64,000 bases of DNA from Tritrichomonas musculus. Its lineage: Eukaryota; Parabasalia; Tritrichomonadida; Tritrichomonadidae. Positions 20,838 through 31,528 of the stretch are shown in pieces (the first letter of the stretch is position 1; each line of letters opens with the position of its first letter). Where the stretch lies: contig JAPFFF010000029.1 of NCBI GenBank assembly GCA_039105265.1, positions 806,001-870,000 of the forward strand, written 5' to 3'. The notes below the pieces were generated by a model. That model was given only the letters and a program-made list of their open reading frames with translations. It had not been told where the DNA came from and did not search any database. The translations under genes were made by a program, and so were the position numbers.

Positions 20838-22481
20838 TCAAACATATTTTTTTCTATTCGCATAACTGCCATTATTTCTCTGCTGTCTATAGCTGCTATT
20901 CCTCTTTTCTTCATATTCTTCAAGTCCTTCAGGGATTGGCAACCTTGCTTCGTGGAGGTGGTTAATCAAGTTATTCAAAAAGTTCACATTATTTTCATTC
21001 CAGAAAGAAGTTGCTAGCCCTTTTTTACCAGCTCTTCCAGTTCTTCCTATTCGATGCGTGTAAGTGTCTAAGTCAGTTGGCAGATCGAGGTTAATAATAT
21101 GAGATACATTTGGAATATCCAGTCCTCGAGCTGCAACGTCAGTAGCTACCATAATCTGTGCTTTGCCGTTTGTAAATCCTCTGAGGGCAGCTTGCCTATT
21201 TTCCATGTCTCTTTCACCGTGTATCGCAACAACGTGACAACCTTCTTCATAGAGGAAGTCCTCGATGTTATCAACCGCATTTCTTCTTTCAGCAAACACC
21301 AAAGTTTGGTGCTGAAGGAGTTTATCTTTGTCAATGGTAGTACCATTATCTGTATTTTCATCGTATACGAGAGTGTCACCAATGATTTCCATTAATTTAC
21401 TCAATTTAAAGCGATCTGGGACGTATATAAATCTCTGCTCAATTAGGCTAGGGGCATCTTGCATTCCAACCTCAATTCGAGTAATATCTTTTTTCATATA
21501 TTCCAAAGCCAAATTTTTGACCATATCAGGAAAAGTAGCTGAAAATAATAAAGTTTGTCTGTTTTGAGGAGGAGGCATATCAAAATTTTGAATTACATGT
21601 GAAATTTGCGGTTGAAATCCCATATCAAGCATTCTGTCGGCTTCATCCAAAATTAACAGTTGAACATTTGCAAGGCTTAATTCACCATGATTCATTATAT
21701 CGATTAATCTGCCTGGCGTTGCTATTAAAATATCACATCCATAGCGGAATTGATTAAGTTGGAATTTGATGTTTTCGCCCCCATAAACAAGAACGGTTTT
21801 GATTGGTGATTGACCACAAAATTTTTGCGTTTCTTTATAAATTTGAATGGCGAGTTCACGTGTTGGAACTAATGAGACAACATAAGGGACACGGCTTCGT
21901 GGCTGATCAAGTATCATTGTGAGGACAGGAAGCATGAATGCAGCTGTTTTTCCACTTCCTGTTTGTGCTGTAACAATAACATCTCTCCCATTTAATATAT
22001 ATGGTATAGCATATTTTTGAACGCTTGTCGGCGATTTATATCTCTGCGAAGCTACATTGTAGAGAATAAGATTATCTATTCCACTTCGAGGGAAGCCAGA
22101 AATTGGTTGAATTGTGAAATTAGATGTTACAGTGACTTGAGCATCTTCATAAACCGACATATCTGAATCTTCTGAAATTGTGTTTGCTTCAAACATCTGT
22201 TCAATTTGCTCATCAGTAATGACAACATGATTATATCTATTTGAATTGTTTCGAAAATTATTATTTCGATAATTATTATAACCCCGGTTATAATTATTAG
22301 TATTTTGATTATTATTGCTATTATTATAACTTGGAAGAGGTCCACTTGCATATGGATGTGCAGCCATATTACGTTGTTGTGGATTTTGGTTAGTCCTTGG
22401 AGGCGGAGCTGGCGTATTTGATGGCGGCGACACTGTTTCAGTCGATGCAACTTTCCGTAGATGAGGAGGTATATAAGCCAT
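20838..22481 (-). CDS. DED1: DEAD-box RNA helicase DED1/DDX3
   Basis: 547 aa. The N-terminus begins MAYIPPHLRK, the YxPPHLR motif of Ded1/DDX3/Belle, followed by an Asn- and Tyr-rich tail (about 50-85, NNYNRGYNNYRNNN). The helicase core is complete: Q motif region (FPRSGIDNLIL...PTSVQKYAIP), AQTGSGKT (172-179), PTREL (206-210), GG, TPGRLID, DEAD (279-282), SAT (314-316), then the second RecA domain with ATDVAARGLDIPNVSHIIN and HRIGRTGRAG. Ded1/DDX3 unwinds mRNA 5' leaders during translation initiation in the cytoplasm. The length is slightly shorter than yeast Ded1, mostly because the C-terminal tail is short (RQQRNNGSYANRKKYV). The start methionine is fixed by the family motif. Confidence 0.96.
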   Translation of the reverse strand: MAYIPPHLRKVASTETVSPPSNTPAPPPRTNQNPQQRNMAAHPYASGPLPSYNNSNNNQNTNNYNRGYNNYRNNNFRNNSNRYNHVVITDEQIEQMFEANTISEDSDMSVYEDAQVTVTSNFTIQPISGFPRSGIDNLILYNVASQRYKSPTSVQKYAIPYILNGRDVIVTAQTGSGKTAAFMLPVLTMILDQPRSRVPYVVSLVPTRELAIQIYKETQKFCGQSPIKTVLVYGGENIKFQLNQFRYGCDILIATPGRLIDIMNHGELSLANVQLLILDEADRMLDMGFQPQISHVIQNFDMPPPQNRQTLLFSATFPDMVKNLALEYMKKDITRIEVGMQDAPSLIEQRFIYVPDRFKLSKLMEIIGDTLVYDENTDNGTTIDKDKLLQHQTLVFAERRNAVDNIEDFLYEEGCHVVAIHGERDMENRQAALRGFTNGKAQIMVATDVAARGLDIPNVSHIINLDLPTDLDTYTHRIGRTGRAGKKGLATSFWNENNVNFLNNLINHLHEARLPIPEGLEEYEEKRNSSYRQQRNNGSYANRKKYV

Positions 22482-23231
22482 TTTGCTCGCTTTGAAATTT
22501 TAAATCAAAAATAGATTGAAAATGAAATAAAATTTTGACTTTTGAATTTTTGAATGATTTATTAAAAAAAAAAAAAAACAATTCAGAGAAAAAAATAGTT
22601 ATTATTTTATCTTGTTTTATAAATAGATAGGAAAAATGAAATAATTTTTGGCTGGCTTTGGATACCCATTCAATTTTTTGAATGCCTTGACTTAGAAATG
22701 TGATCCTTTAAATAGCCGTTATGGAAAATTTCAAAATAAAATAAAAAAAACGTTTTAACGATTTCCAATTTGTTTTTAAGTTTTTTATTTTCTAGTAGAT
22801 CTCGTTTACCGAAAAGTCTTATATTTAAAACTTTATTAAAAGTTTGTAATCATATTTTCTCCTTTGATTACCAATTGACAAGATTTGTAAAATAATCCAT
22901 AAAAAATGATCTTGCCTAAGATGCATTCATTAAAGATACCATCATTTGATATTGCTATAAATTTTTAAATCACAAAATAGATCATGTAATTTTAAAAAAA
23001 AAGATTATCTTTTCAAAACAACAATAAATAGCTTATAAAGATAGAGTTTATGTATATGAATATTTTGGTACAGTTATATTAATGTACTTTTTTCTTTTTG
23101 GCTAAACGAAGGTACATTTTTTTTAATTTTTCATTTTTAATACATTCCAACGGAGTTCTCCAAAAAAATAAAAAAGACCATAAATTCAAAAATTTAACTC
23201 GATTAAATTATAAAAAATAAAATATCATCAG
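22482..23231. other. intergenic A+T-rich DNA
   Basis: Holds the DED1 5' flank and, on the other side, the end of the ankyrin locus. No gene, RNA or repeat pair recognised; one A-run at 22563-22579. Confidence 0.5.
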
Positions 23232-23324
23232 TTGCTTCGATGTTAATCCTCGGATCAGCTAACAAAACCTTGACAATTTCAGCATTTTCTTTCTCTACAG
23301 CAACATGTAATGGTGTATTATAAG
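23232..23324 (-). repeat. solitary ankyrin module 7 (last)
   Basis: Reads YNTPLHVAVEKENAEIVKVL and then LADPRINIEATDD: one full 33-residue ankyrin repeat, open at both sides for only a short way. It lies 253 bases from the neighbouring module. Confidence 0.7.
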
Positions 23325-23577
23325 AAATTTGAAGCTGAATTTCATTTATACATGAAATTAAATTTCATTAACAAACATATTTGAAATCATATCATAAAAT
23401 GATAAATATTAGAACATCATTAAAATAAAGATGCAAAAAGAAATTTCATCAAAAAAGATATATCTTTGAATGATGTGAAAAACATTGATTTTTAAATGCT
23501 ATTTGAAATTTTTAATTTTGAAACGAAATTCAAAAAATTGAATAAAAATTTGAGTGAAATTCAAATAATTGATTGAA

Positions 23578-23676
23578 ATTGATTTTGAATTGACATTGAT
23601 ATTTTTATGTGCTAATAAAAGTTTAACAATCTCAATACTTTCGTTTGATACTGCTGTGTATAATGGCGATCTATAA
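23578..23676 (-). repeat. solitary ankyrin module 6
   Basis: Reads YRSPLYTAVSNESIEIVKLL followed by LAHKNINVNSKSI: one complete ankyrin repeat with the TPLH-type turn written as SPLY. Confidence 0.7.
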
Positions 23677-24300
23677 AATATTGAATGATCATTTCATTCA
23701 AAAAGTGGAATTGAAAACTTCATAAAAAACATTGAATTTTTGAAATTTCATAAAAAAATCACAATTTAAAATTTTATAAGAAAGAAATTTTATATTTTGA
23801 ACATCATTAAAATTAATCAGTATTGGAATTACATTCAAATTGTTCGCCTTGAAATGTTATTAACAAATTTTTACTTGAAATTTCATTCAAAAAAAATATT
23901 GATGAAGAATTTGATGAAAAAAAATATAAATTGGAATTGAATTAACCAAAAAGATATTTGAAATTAAATGAAAAAAATTAATTAGAAACCATATAAACAA
24001 AAAAATGATGCAATCTTATAAAAAGTTTTTGTTGAAATTTTGTAAAAAATGAAGTGATTTGAAATTATATTCAAAAAGACTTTAATTCGGAATGTAATAA
24101 AAAAACTAAATGTGTCGAAATGTCATTAAATACAATAAGATTGTAATGCTGTTAACAATTGGATTTAAACATGATTCTAACATTTGATTATAAACATGAT
24201 AAAAAATTTAAAAAAAACAATTTCATTAATTATAAAAAACAATTAAAACATGATTTAAAAATAAATATGAAGAATATAATAAAATCATCAAATATGAAAT

Positions 24301-24400
24301 TGATTTCATGTTGACATTAAGACTTTTGTGGCTAAGTAATAATTTGATAATTTCAATGTTTTTCATTTCAATTGCTTTTTGCAGAGGCGATTTATTCAAT
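24301..24400 (-). repeat. solitary ankyrin module 5
   Basis: Reads NKSPLQKAIEMKNIEIIKLL followed by LSHKSLNVNMKSI. It sits in a 61-codon frame (24226-24411) that continues only briefly past the module. Confidence 0.7.
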
Positions 24401-24881
24401 TTTGATAGCAAAATTTCGTTAAAACAAAAGTATTAAACTTCATTAAAACAAACAGTGTATTAAATTTTATTTAATTTCCTAAATAAATTTCATTAAAATC
24501 AAATGCTGTTGAAATTGTATTCAAATAATTGAATTTTAAATGCTATGAAAAACAATTTTTTTTTTTGAAATTAGATTTAATTATTTTACTTTAAATTTCA
24601 TTAATTTATTAAGAATGGAACGAAATTGAAATATATATCATTGGAATTTTATCAAATAAATTAATTTATGAATGTTATTAAAAAGTATTTTTTTTATCAA
24701 TTTCATTAAAAAACATAAAAAAGTTGAAATTTCATTCAAAAATTTTTTTTGAAATTCTATTAAAATATGAAATTTGGAATGAAATAAAAGAATCATTTGA
24801 AATTTCATTAAAAAAGGAATAAAAAGAACGAAATAAAAAGAATGCAATTAAAATGCTATTCAAAAAAAACTTGAGTAGAAA

Positions 24882-24982
24882 TAGATTGAATATTAACATC
24901 AATTTTGCCGTGTTTCAATAAAAGCTTAATTATTTCAATTTTTTCATTTTCAACAGCCATAAACAATGCAGTTTTATTAAAT
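24882..24982 (-). repeat. solitary ankyrin module 4
   Basis: Reads NKTALFMAVENEKIEIIKLL followed by LKHGKIDVNIQSI, then stops after a few further codons. Confidence 0.7.
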
Positions 24983-25341
24983 AAGGTATTTAAAATTGCA
25001 TGAGAACATACTATATTTTTAAATTTCATAAAAAAATAACTTATTGAATTTTATGAAATTTCAATTTGAAATTTCATCAGAAAAACAAAAAAATTGAAAT
25101 TGAATGAAAAATTATTATATTTTTGAAATTGTATTTAAAACAAGCATCATTGAAATTTCATGAATAACATCTATTGATTGAACTCCATTTAAATAAGGAA
25201 TTGAAATTTTATAAGGAAAAGAAGATTTGAAATATTATGAAAATATAATAAATGAAGAATTTCATTCAAAAAATTTTATATTTGAAACGTGATGAGAAAT
25301 TAATTTGATTTTAAAAACACAATAAAAATTAAAACTTGGAA

Positions 25342-25442
25342 ATAGTTAGGCTATTGACATCAATCTTATTATGCTGCAATAAAAGTTTAATTATATCGAT
25401 GCTTTCATTTTCAACTGCAATATGCAAGGCTGTTTTATTAAA
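25342..25442 (-). repeat. solitary ankyrin module 3
   Basis: Reads NKTALHIAVENESIDIIKLL followed by LQHNKIDVNSLTI, then SKF and a stop. Confidence 0.7.
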
Positions 25443-25861
25443 AACTAGAATTTATTTAAAATTTGATGAATTATTTGTCGATTTAAAATTTCATGAATAA
25501 AAAGCAAATTTAAAACTACATTAAACGAAATTGTCTTATGGAATTTCATTAATATGAAATATATTATAAAATGCTATTAAAATCTTTTGCTTGTAAATTT
25601 CATAAAACAAAAAAAATTGATTCAAAATTTCATTAAAAAAATTCTTTTGTCAATGTCATTCAAAATAAATTGATTTGAAATGACATTTTAAATCATTTGA
25701 TTGAAATGAAATTAATTTTTGATTTTAGAATGTCATCAAAAATAGTTGATTGTAAATGATATGAATGATTTAAAATTGAAACTTTGTTGAAAAAAAATAA
25801 TTTAATTAAAATTGCATTAAAACAATTTAATTTTTTTGGAATTTCATTCAAAAATATAATT

Positions 25862-25962
25862 TGTATGTGTATTGCATTAATATCAACGCTCTCATTTGAT
25901 AGTAAAATCTCAATAAGTTCTATGTTTTTGTTTTGAACTGCCATATGTAACGCTGTTCGATA
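25862..25962 (-). repeat. solitary ankyrin module 2
   Basis: Reads YRTALHMAVQNKNIELIEIL followed by LSNESVDINAIHI, inside an 83-codon frame that otherwise holds only low-complexity residues. Confidence 0.7.
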
Positions 25963-26519
25963 AAAATTAAAAATTAAAGAATTTCATTCAAATTTTTAAA
26001 TTTAAGAATTTCATTAAAACTTTGAATTAAAAACAATATTAAAACATTTTGTTTTAAAATGACATTAAAATTGCATTTTGCCGAATGAAATAAAAAATAT
26101 TTGATTTAGAATGTCATGAAATAATTTGAAGATAAAATTGTATGAAATCAATTCATTTTGAAATTTTATTCAAATTTCAATTTTTTTTGAATTTCATTAA
26201 TAAATCTTTTTTTATTGAATTCCATTCATAAATATTATGTCCAAATTGCATTATAAAATTTGATTTCAAAACATCATTCAAATTTGATTTTTTTTTGAAA
26301 CGTCATTGGAAATTGTGAAGTTGAAAACGTAATGAAAATTGAAGTATATAAAATTTCATTCAAAATAAATTGATCTGGAATATAATAAGATTTATTTTGA
26401 TTTGAAATATAATTAAAATTGCTTTTTTTTTGAAATTTCATTAAAAAGAAAAAAAGGTGAAATTTCATAAGAAAATATTTTTGATGTGAAACATGATTAA
26501 AAAAAAGAAATGATTTAAA

Positions 26520-26615
26520 ATAGCTTTGAGATTAACGTCAATTCCATTTTGTTTTAATAAAAGCTTTACTATATCTATATTACTTTGTAAAACGGCAACA
26601 TGTAATGGCGCTTTT
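26520..26615 (-). repeat. solitary ankyrin module 1
   Basis: Reads KAPLHVAVLQSNIDIVKLLL followed by KQNGIDVNLKAI. It is the first module after the main ankyrin frame and lies about 290 bases from that frame's last ankyrin-like unit. Confidence 0.7.
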
Positions 26616-26790
26616 TGAATTTTTTTTGAATTAAAAACTTCATTCAAAATATTTAAAAATTTCATTGAATCATTTGAATAAAGAATTTTATACAAAAATA
26701 ACAATTACAAACATCATCAAATGATATAAATCACAAATTTCATTCAAATACAAATAATTGCAAACATAATTAAAATGCTTATAGTTGAAA

Positions 26791-28032
26791 TCACATTAAT
26801 AAAACATAAAAAATAGAAACGACATTTGAAAAGAAAAATTTAGCAAAAATTTCATTAAAAATTTTTTTGTTTGAAATTAAATAAAAAAATAAAGTTTTTT
26901 TTATAATTCTTTTGGCATTTAAATCAATTTCATTAGATTGTAAAAGAGCATTAACAATTGTATAATAATCACTCTTACACAAAGAATTAAAGAACGGAAT
27001 GAAATCACTATTTTCATTTGGCTGATAGAAAAAGTTGTAAAATTTGAATGCTTGTGGTAGAATTTTTTCTTTGATATCAGAAATATTCTCAAAATATTTA
27101 CTCAAAATATAATTAGTTATGTTTTGATGATGACACTTAATTGACTCCATCAAGCATTCTTTGAAATCATTTTTTGGAGGACTTACATTATTTTCTTCGA
27201 GTAATTGAATTAATTCCAATTTATTCGAATGAATAGCATAAAGCCATAATGACGATGTTAATTCAATTTGATTTGATAACAAATATTTGAAAATTTCAAT
27301 TGATCCAAAAAATGCAGAATATTCAATTAAATTTGGCGTGTTGTTAATTAAAAAATTATTTGTTTCAAAAATAGACAACTTCACTTTTTTCGAAAGTGAA
27401 GTATTACTTTCTTTGACATATTCTTTAAATTTATTCAGCGAATCTTCTCGAATTAATTGGCAGATTTGAAGATCATTCTCACCAATTTGCCTGTTTTTAT
27501 CACAAAAAGCTTGAACAGTCCTCATTGAATTCGTATTTAACTCCGTTTTTAGAATCGATTCAATTTTTGAACAAAAATCGCGCTTAAGAGATTTTTTTAA
27601 TTCGTTGTAGAAAAAATATTTATAGGAGTTGTTTTTATTGGCATCGCTTGTAAGAACTGATTCAATATATGAATTAAGAATTATAAGTTTCTCTTGAAAT
27701 AAAAGGAAAAGTATAAATTTATTGCCTTTGAATATGTTAAAAATTTCATTGTTCGTATAATACTTTTTTATTTCTTCCTTAAAGATTAATATAATTTGCT
27801 TAATTCGAATAATAAAATTGGTTGTTCGGTGATGATTATTAGAAATATATAATATTAAATATAAAAATGTTTTCAATTCATAGCGATCAGTTGGAAAATT
27901 TTGATTTTTTAGAAATATTTTTAAATGATGAAAATCTTCTTCATTTATATTTAGTTTCTCTATAAAAGCTAAGATGCTATCCTGAACTGACCTCATCATT
28001 TGCAGATATACTTGCAGATCAATTTTATCCAT
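26791..28032 (-). CDS. DUF3447-type ankyrin protein, N-terminal part of a broken-up locus
   Basis: 413 aa. Residues 1-190 form the helical N-terminal region typical of the large trichomonad ankyrin family (MRSVQDSILAFIEKLN, then Phe/Ile/Lys-rich helices). From about 200 there are ankyrin-like units of DUF3447 type: PNLIEYSAFFGSIEIFKYLL, ELTSSLWLYAIHSNKLELIQ, and SDYYTIVNALLQSNEIDLNA (about 350-375). After DLNAKRI the frame turns to low-complexity Phe/Ile/Lys and ends about 35 codons later. On the same strand beyond it lie seven isolated ankyrin modules out of reach of this frame. So either the protein ends early, or the locus is a decayed long ankyrin gene, or the spacers are removed from the RNA. 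Ankyrin proteins mediate protein contacts; no partner can be named. Confidence 0.7.
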   Translation of the reverse strand: MDKIDLQVYLQMMRSVQDSILAFIEKLNINEEDFHHLKIFLKNQNFPTDRYELKTFLYLILYISNNHHRTTNFIIRIKQIILIFKEEIKKYYTNNEIFNIFKGNKFILFLLFQEKLIILNSYIESVLTSDANKNNSYKYFFYNELKKSLKRDFCSKIESILKTELNTNSMRTVQAFCDKNRQIGENDLQICQLIREDSLNKFKEYVKESNTSLSKKVKLSIFETNNFLINNTPNLIEYSAFFGSIEIFKYLLSNQIELTSSLWLYAIHSNKLELIQLLEENNVSPPKNDFKECLMESIKCHHQNITNYILSKYFENISDIKEKILPQAFKFYNFFYQPNENSDFIPFFNSLCKSDYYTIVNALLQSNEIDLNAKRIIKKTLFFYLISNKKIFNEIFAKFFFSNVVSIFYVLLM

Positions 28033-28696
28033 TATCTTGTTATTTTAAAAGATTCAATGTTATTTTTTTTATTGAAAAATAAAATGATGAAAAAATCAAT
28101 ATTTTGGAAATATTTTTATAATTTTTTTATTACATATATTACAATATTAGAATATATATTTAAATAAATTATAAATTCATATTTATATCAAAAATTTCAT
28201 GAGATAAAAATCTTTTAATTATTTTTTTTGATGGTTTTAATTTCTGAATTTTTATTTACATTTTTATTCAAATTTTCATCGAAAATAATAAACTTCTAAA
28301 GCCCCAATTTCCTCCAAAAGAATATATTTGAAAAATATTTTAATAAAATTGAAAAATCGCACAAAATAAAAAAAAATTTTAACCTCATTTAATTTATTCA
28401 AAAAATAATCATATGAAAAAGGTTTCAATAGAAAATTCCGATGATGTAAAGAAATGCAAATGACTCCATATTTATATAGTTTTTGAAAGCTTTGGTGCTA
28501 ATAATATAGCTGTGATATTATAATATACCAATACTTTATAAAACAAGAGACATTTCTTGAATCTACAATCCATATATTAATAAATATTTATTAATATACA
28601 ATCTAATATACCATATATATAATTCTGTAATTGAAGAATTATTAAACACAATTATTCACTTGAAGATAAAGATAAAATTTGATATATTTGCAATAA
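28033..28696. other. A+T-rich intergenic DNA
   Basis: Divides two minus-strand genes. No RNA gene or repeat pair was seen; it should contain the 3' end of the BTB-like gene and the promoter of neither neighbour other than the ankyrin gene. Confidence 0.5.
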
Positions 28697-31528
28697 TTAC
28701 GTGCTATCATTAGAAAATTTCAATCGAAAGTCAAAGAAAAGAGATAAAGTTGTAAGAGCCATTTGTTTTAAACAAGCCCAATAAATCGGACTTTGCTCGT
28801 CACCTTCAATCACAATATCATAATTGAAAATCGAAAATGTTGGCCATATTTTCACAGCAAATAAACGTCCATTTGCAAATGTTACTTTATTTGTCACATC
28901 TTTAATCAATTGACAGCTTATTGAGTGAAAATATACATCAGCATTTGGCGAATAATCATTATATGAACTACTATTATTTATTGATTCAAATTTCAGAATT
29001 GGAAGGTTTTCTTTAAATGGAAGGAAGCCGGATGTTGGCTCTGACCATTCAATTGCTTCCATATTATCAGTTTCAAAGCCCAAAAGCCCAGAAAGAGCTG
29101 TAAGATTTGAAGATTCGTTTATCAGAGAAAAGAACGAATATGCATTCATAGCAAAAGGCTGTTTCCTTGATAAAAAAGAATTCACCATACTTTCAAGCGG
29201 GCAATCAATATTGTTTTCAAAAGGTTTTAATAAAATTACTGGATTATCTTCTGGAATTGTTCCGTCACAATCATCGCCTGGAAAAATTATATTCACATTA
29301 TTAATTCCGACATATTCGAAACTTCGCTTCAATAATTCAGCGGTACGTTGGTTTTGCATTGTCATCACGCAAATTGTTATCATTCCAATTTCATGGAAGT
29401 GGAAGCGAGGAATACTCACTTTCATCCATTCTTTTTTAATGTCGATTATGTATTTCACCATTGAAGGCGAATTAACAAAAAAATTCTTTTTGAAATAACT
29501 AATTGGCGAATTCCTTGGGGTAATGAATTGAAACTTAATTGATTCCAAATAAAAAGACACCAATCTAAATGATAATTGTGAAAAATTGATCAATTTTGGA
29601 TCAAAATCGGTTGATAGTGATGCATATAATGCAACTCTATCTTCATTCATTAGAACAATTTGATCATCATCTTCATTTTGACCGAAAAATGTATTAAATG
29701 GAATTAAAGTAGATAATGAAATAATTGTTGGAATTTCCAACTTTCCAAAACATTTTCTGGCTACCTTTGCGGTATTGTTTATAATAAAATCATTTTCGAT
29801 ATCATCAATTTGAAGCTGATTTTTTTTATCGTAATTCTTTTCTTTTTCTTTTTGTTTTAACAAAGCTAATATGTTGATGACATTTTCAACTGACTCTTCA
29901 TAAACCGGGAGTAAAATTTTTTTGTTATAATCTTGAACTTGAAAATTCCTAATCAATAAAACTAGCATAATTTGTTCTTTTTTGCTGAGATTAATTCTTT
30001 GATGAATTATATTGAGAGTTTCTGGAGAAATTGCAAAGACTTTGTTTTTTTCTAATATATATGAAAAAAGATTTTCAAGCGATGAATTCCCTTCACCTTC
30101 AAAAAACTTATTTGGATTAATGAGAGAAGCAAGATTAAACTTATATTGTTGATTTAAAAGATCAAAAATACGAAATAAAATATATGAATATCTTACTTTC
30201 CATTTTTCTTGTTTTTCATCGAAAGGGAAAAGTGAATAAAAACTGTTCAAATCTTCTTCAGTAAATTTTTGATTCTTTCTTAGCCATTTATAGCAAATTT
30301 CAATAAAAATATCAATTGAACAAAAATTAAAAGTAGAAAAAAGTTGTTCCCAAGAAAGTTTCATGATTTCTTTTTGATTATCAAAAATGTATTCGTTATT
30401 GTTTTGATTTAGCTCTGCTTTTTGACGAATTTCTTCTGATATTTGACTGTATATGTTTTGGTAGAATGGAACATCACTACTGTTTGGCGGATGTGCCGCA
30501 ATAAATGCAAGTTGAATTAATTGCTCAAGTGATAAATTATCTTTAAATTCAGGAATTGAGTTTATAGAAGACATCATATTTTGAAACATTTGAAAACATT
30601 TTGAAGGATCTGATTTTGATAATGCGCAAATATAAGGAACAATTAATTTAAGAATACATGGACTTAAATTTTCTTTTTTCTTTCTATTTTCAAAAAGAAA
30701 AACAGCTTGCTTTTCAGTTAATGGAATTTTTGTATCATCTTCAGTGAAATCATAAGTGCTCAAAACTGATGCAAATTTTTTGTCACCGTTCATCGATGGA
30801 AAATATTGCGAATAAATCCAAATTATGAAAGCATCATTGCTATTGACAACTTGATGATTTGAGACTATTTGGTAAATTGAATTATTATAAAGCTTTGTTT
30901 TGCTATATTCTTTAAAAACACTATGAAGCCATTTTCGAATAAATTCTCGATTTTGTCTCTGCTTTTGTAAACTCAAAATGATTTCAACAAAATGAATTGA
31001 TGAAAAATAAATTTCTTGAGGAGGACTCATTTCTAGAAGTAGCTCAATGTGGCTAATTATCTCTGGAAATGATATTTGTCTTAATTTTTCTTTGCAATCA
31101 AGATATAAATTAGCAAGTTGATGGGGTTTAATTTGATCAGAATCAAATGAAATTTCTATATATCTGTAAAGGTTCTCTAAATTTAAAGTTCTTGCTATAT
31201 AATAAAGTGGAATAACTTCATTTATTCTGATCTTATATGTAAATGTCTTAGAATACATTTTTTTAACATCGCCAATTGAATATGGAGTAAAGTATTTATT
31301 TAAAGATGAAATTGCCTCTCCCCATTTTGGTATTCCATCACATTTTGGTAATTTGATTTTAATTATGCTATCTGGATCTTTTGTCAAATGTGATTCATTT
31401 TTAAAACTAGACTTTTGAACTCTAACAGGACAAATTTTATCGTTAATATAAAAATTAATATGAATAGGTTCTTCAAATTTTCCAAAATGAAAGTTAGGTT
31501 TATGAAAGATTATTATTTCATTATTCAT
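28697..31528 (-). CDS. BTB-like / BACK-like large protein, function unknown
   Basis: 943 aa. The first 135 residues look like a degenerate BTB fold: a strand pair with INFYINDKICPVRVQ, a hydrophobic/charged middle, and the closing helices INEVIPLYYIARTLNLENLY (about 110-130). A long alpha-helical part follows (about 140-560), as BACK-type regions do in trichomonad BTB families. The C-terminal part (about 690-930) is a separate mixed alpha/beta domain with MITICVMTM, IIFPGDDCDG and a DVYFHSISCQLIKDV segment; I do not recognise it. BTB proteins usually form scaffolds or ubiquitin-ligase adaptors, but nothing here proves that role. It lies 429 bases from SEC24 on the same strand. Confidence 0.55.
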   Translation of the reverse strand: MNNEIIIFHKPNFHFGKFEEPIHINFYINDKICPVRVQKSSFKNESHLTKDPDSIIKIKLPKCDGIPKWGEAISSLNKYFTPYSIGDVKKMYSKTFTYKIRINEVIPLYYIARTLNLENLYRYIEISFDSDQIKPHQLANLYLDCKEKLRQISFPEIISHIELLLEMSPPQEIYFSSIHFVEIILSLQKQRQNREFIRKWLHSVFKEYSKTKLYNNSIYQIVSNHQVVNSNDAFIIWIYSQYFPSMNGDKKFASVLSTYDFTEDDTKIPLTEKQAVFLFENRKKKENLSPCILKLIVPYICALSKSDPSKCFQMFQNMMSSINSIPEFKDNLSLEQLIQLAFIAAHPPNSSDVPFYQNIYSQISEEIRQKAELNQNNNEYIFDNQKEIMKLSWEQLFSTFNFCSIDIFIEICYKWLRKNQKFTEEDLNSFYSLFPFDEKQEKWKVRYSYILFRIFDLLNQQYKFNLASLINPNKFFEGEGNSSLENLFSYILEKNKVFAISPETLNIIHQRINLSKKEQIMLVLLIRNFQVQDYNKKILLPVYEESVENVINILALLKQKEKEKNYDKKNQLQIDDIENDFIINNTAKVARKCFGKLEIPTIISLSTLIPFNTFFGQNEDDDQIVLMNEDRVALYASLSTDFDPKLINFSQLSFRLVSFYLESIKFQFITPRNSPISYFKKNFFVNSPSMVKYIIDIKKEWMKVSIPRFHFHEIGMITICVMTMQNQRTAELLKRSFEYVGINNVNIIFPGDDCDGTIPEDNPVILLKPFENNIDCPLESMVNSFLSRKQPFAMNAYSFFSLINESSNLTALSGLLGFETDNMEAIEWSEPTSGFLPFKENLPILKFESINNSSSYNDYSPNADVYFHSISCQLIKDVTNKVTFANGRLFAVKIWPTFSIFNYDIVIEGDEQSPIYWACLKQMALTTLSLFFDFRLKFSNDST

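Larger units (their letters stand above)
23325..26519 (-). other. iterated GAAATTTCATT spacer DNA between ankyrin modules
   Basis: Between the ankyrin modules (and interrupted by them) the DNA is built from degenerate copies of TTTGAAATTTCATTAAAA and close variants, many tens of times, in a way not seen in the other intergenic regions of this window. The core GAAATTTC is self-complementary. No trichomonad intron consensus (GTATGT at the 5' side, ACTAACACACAG at the 3' side) was found at the module borders. Confidence 0.6.

Noticed and set aside
23325-26519. Ordinary spliceosomal introns between ankyrin modules
   Set aside because: Module borders share no GT...AG pattern, and neither GTATGT nor ACTAACACACAG was seen.
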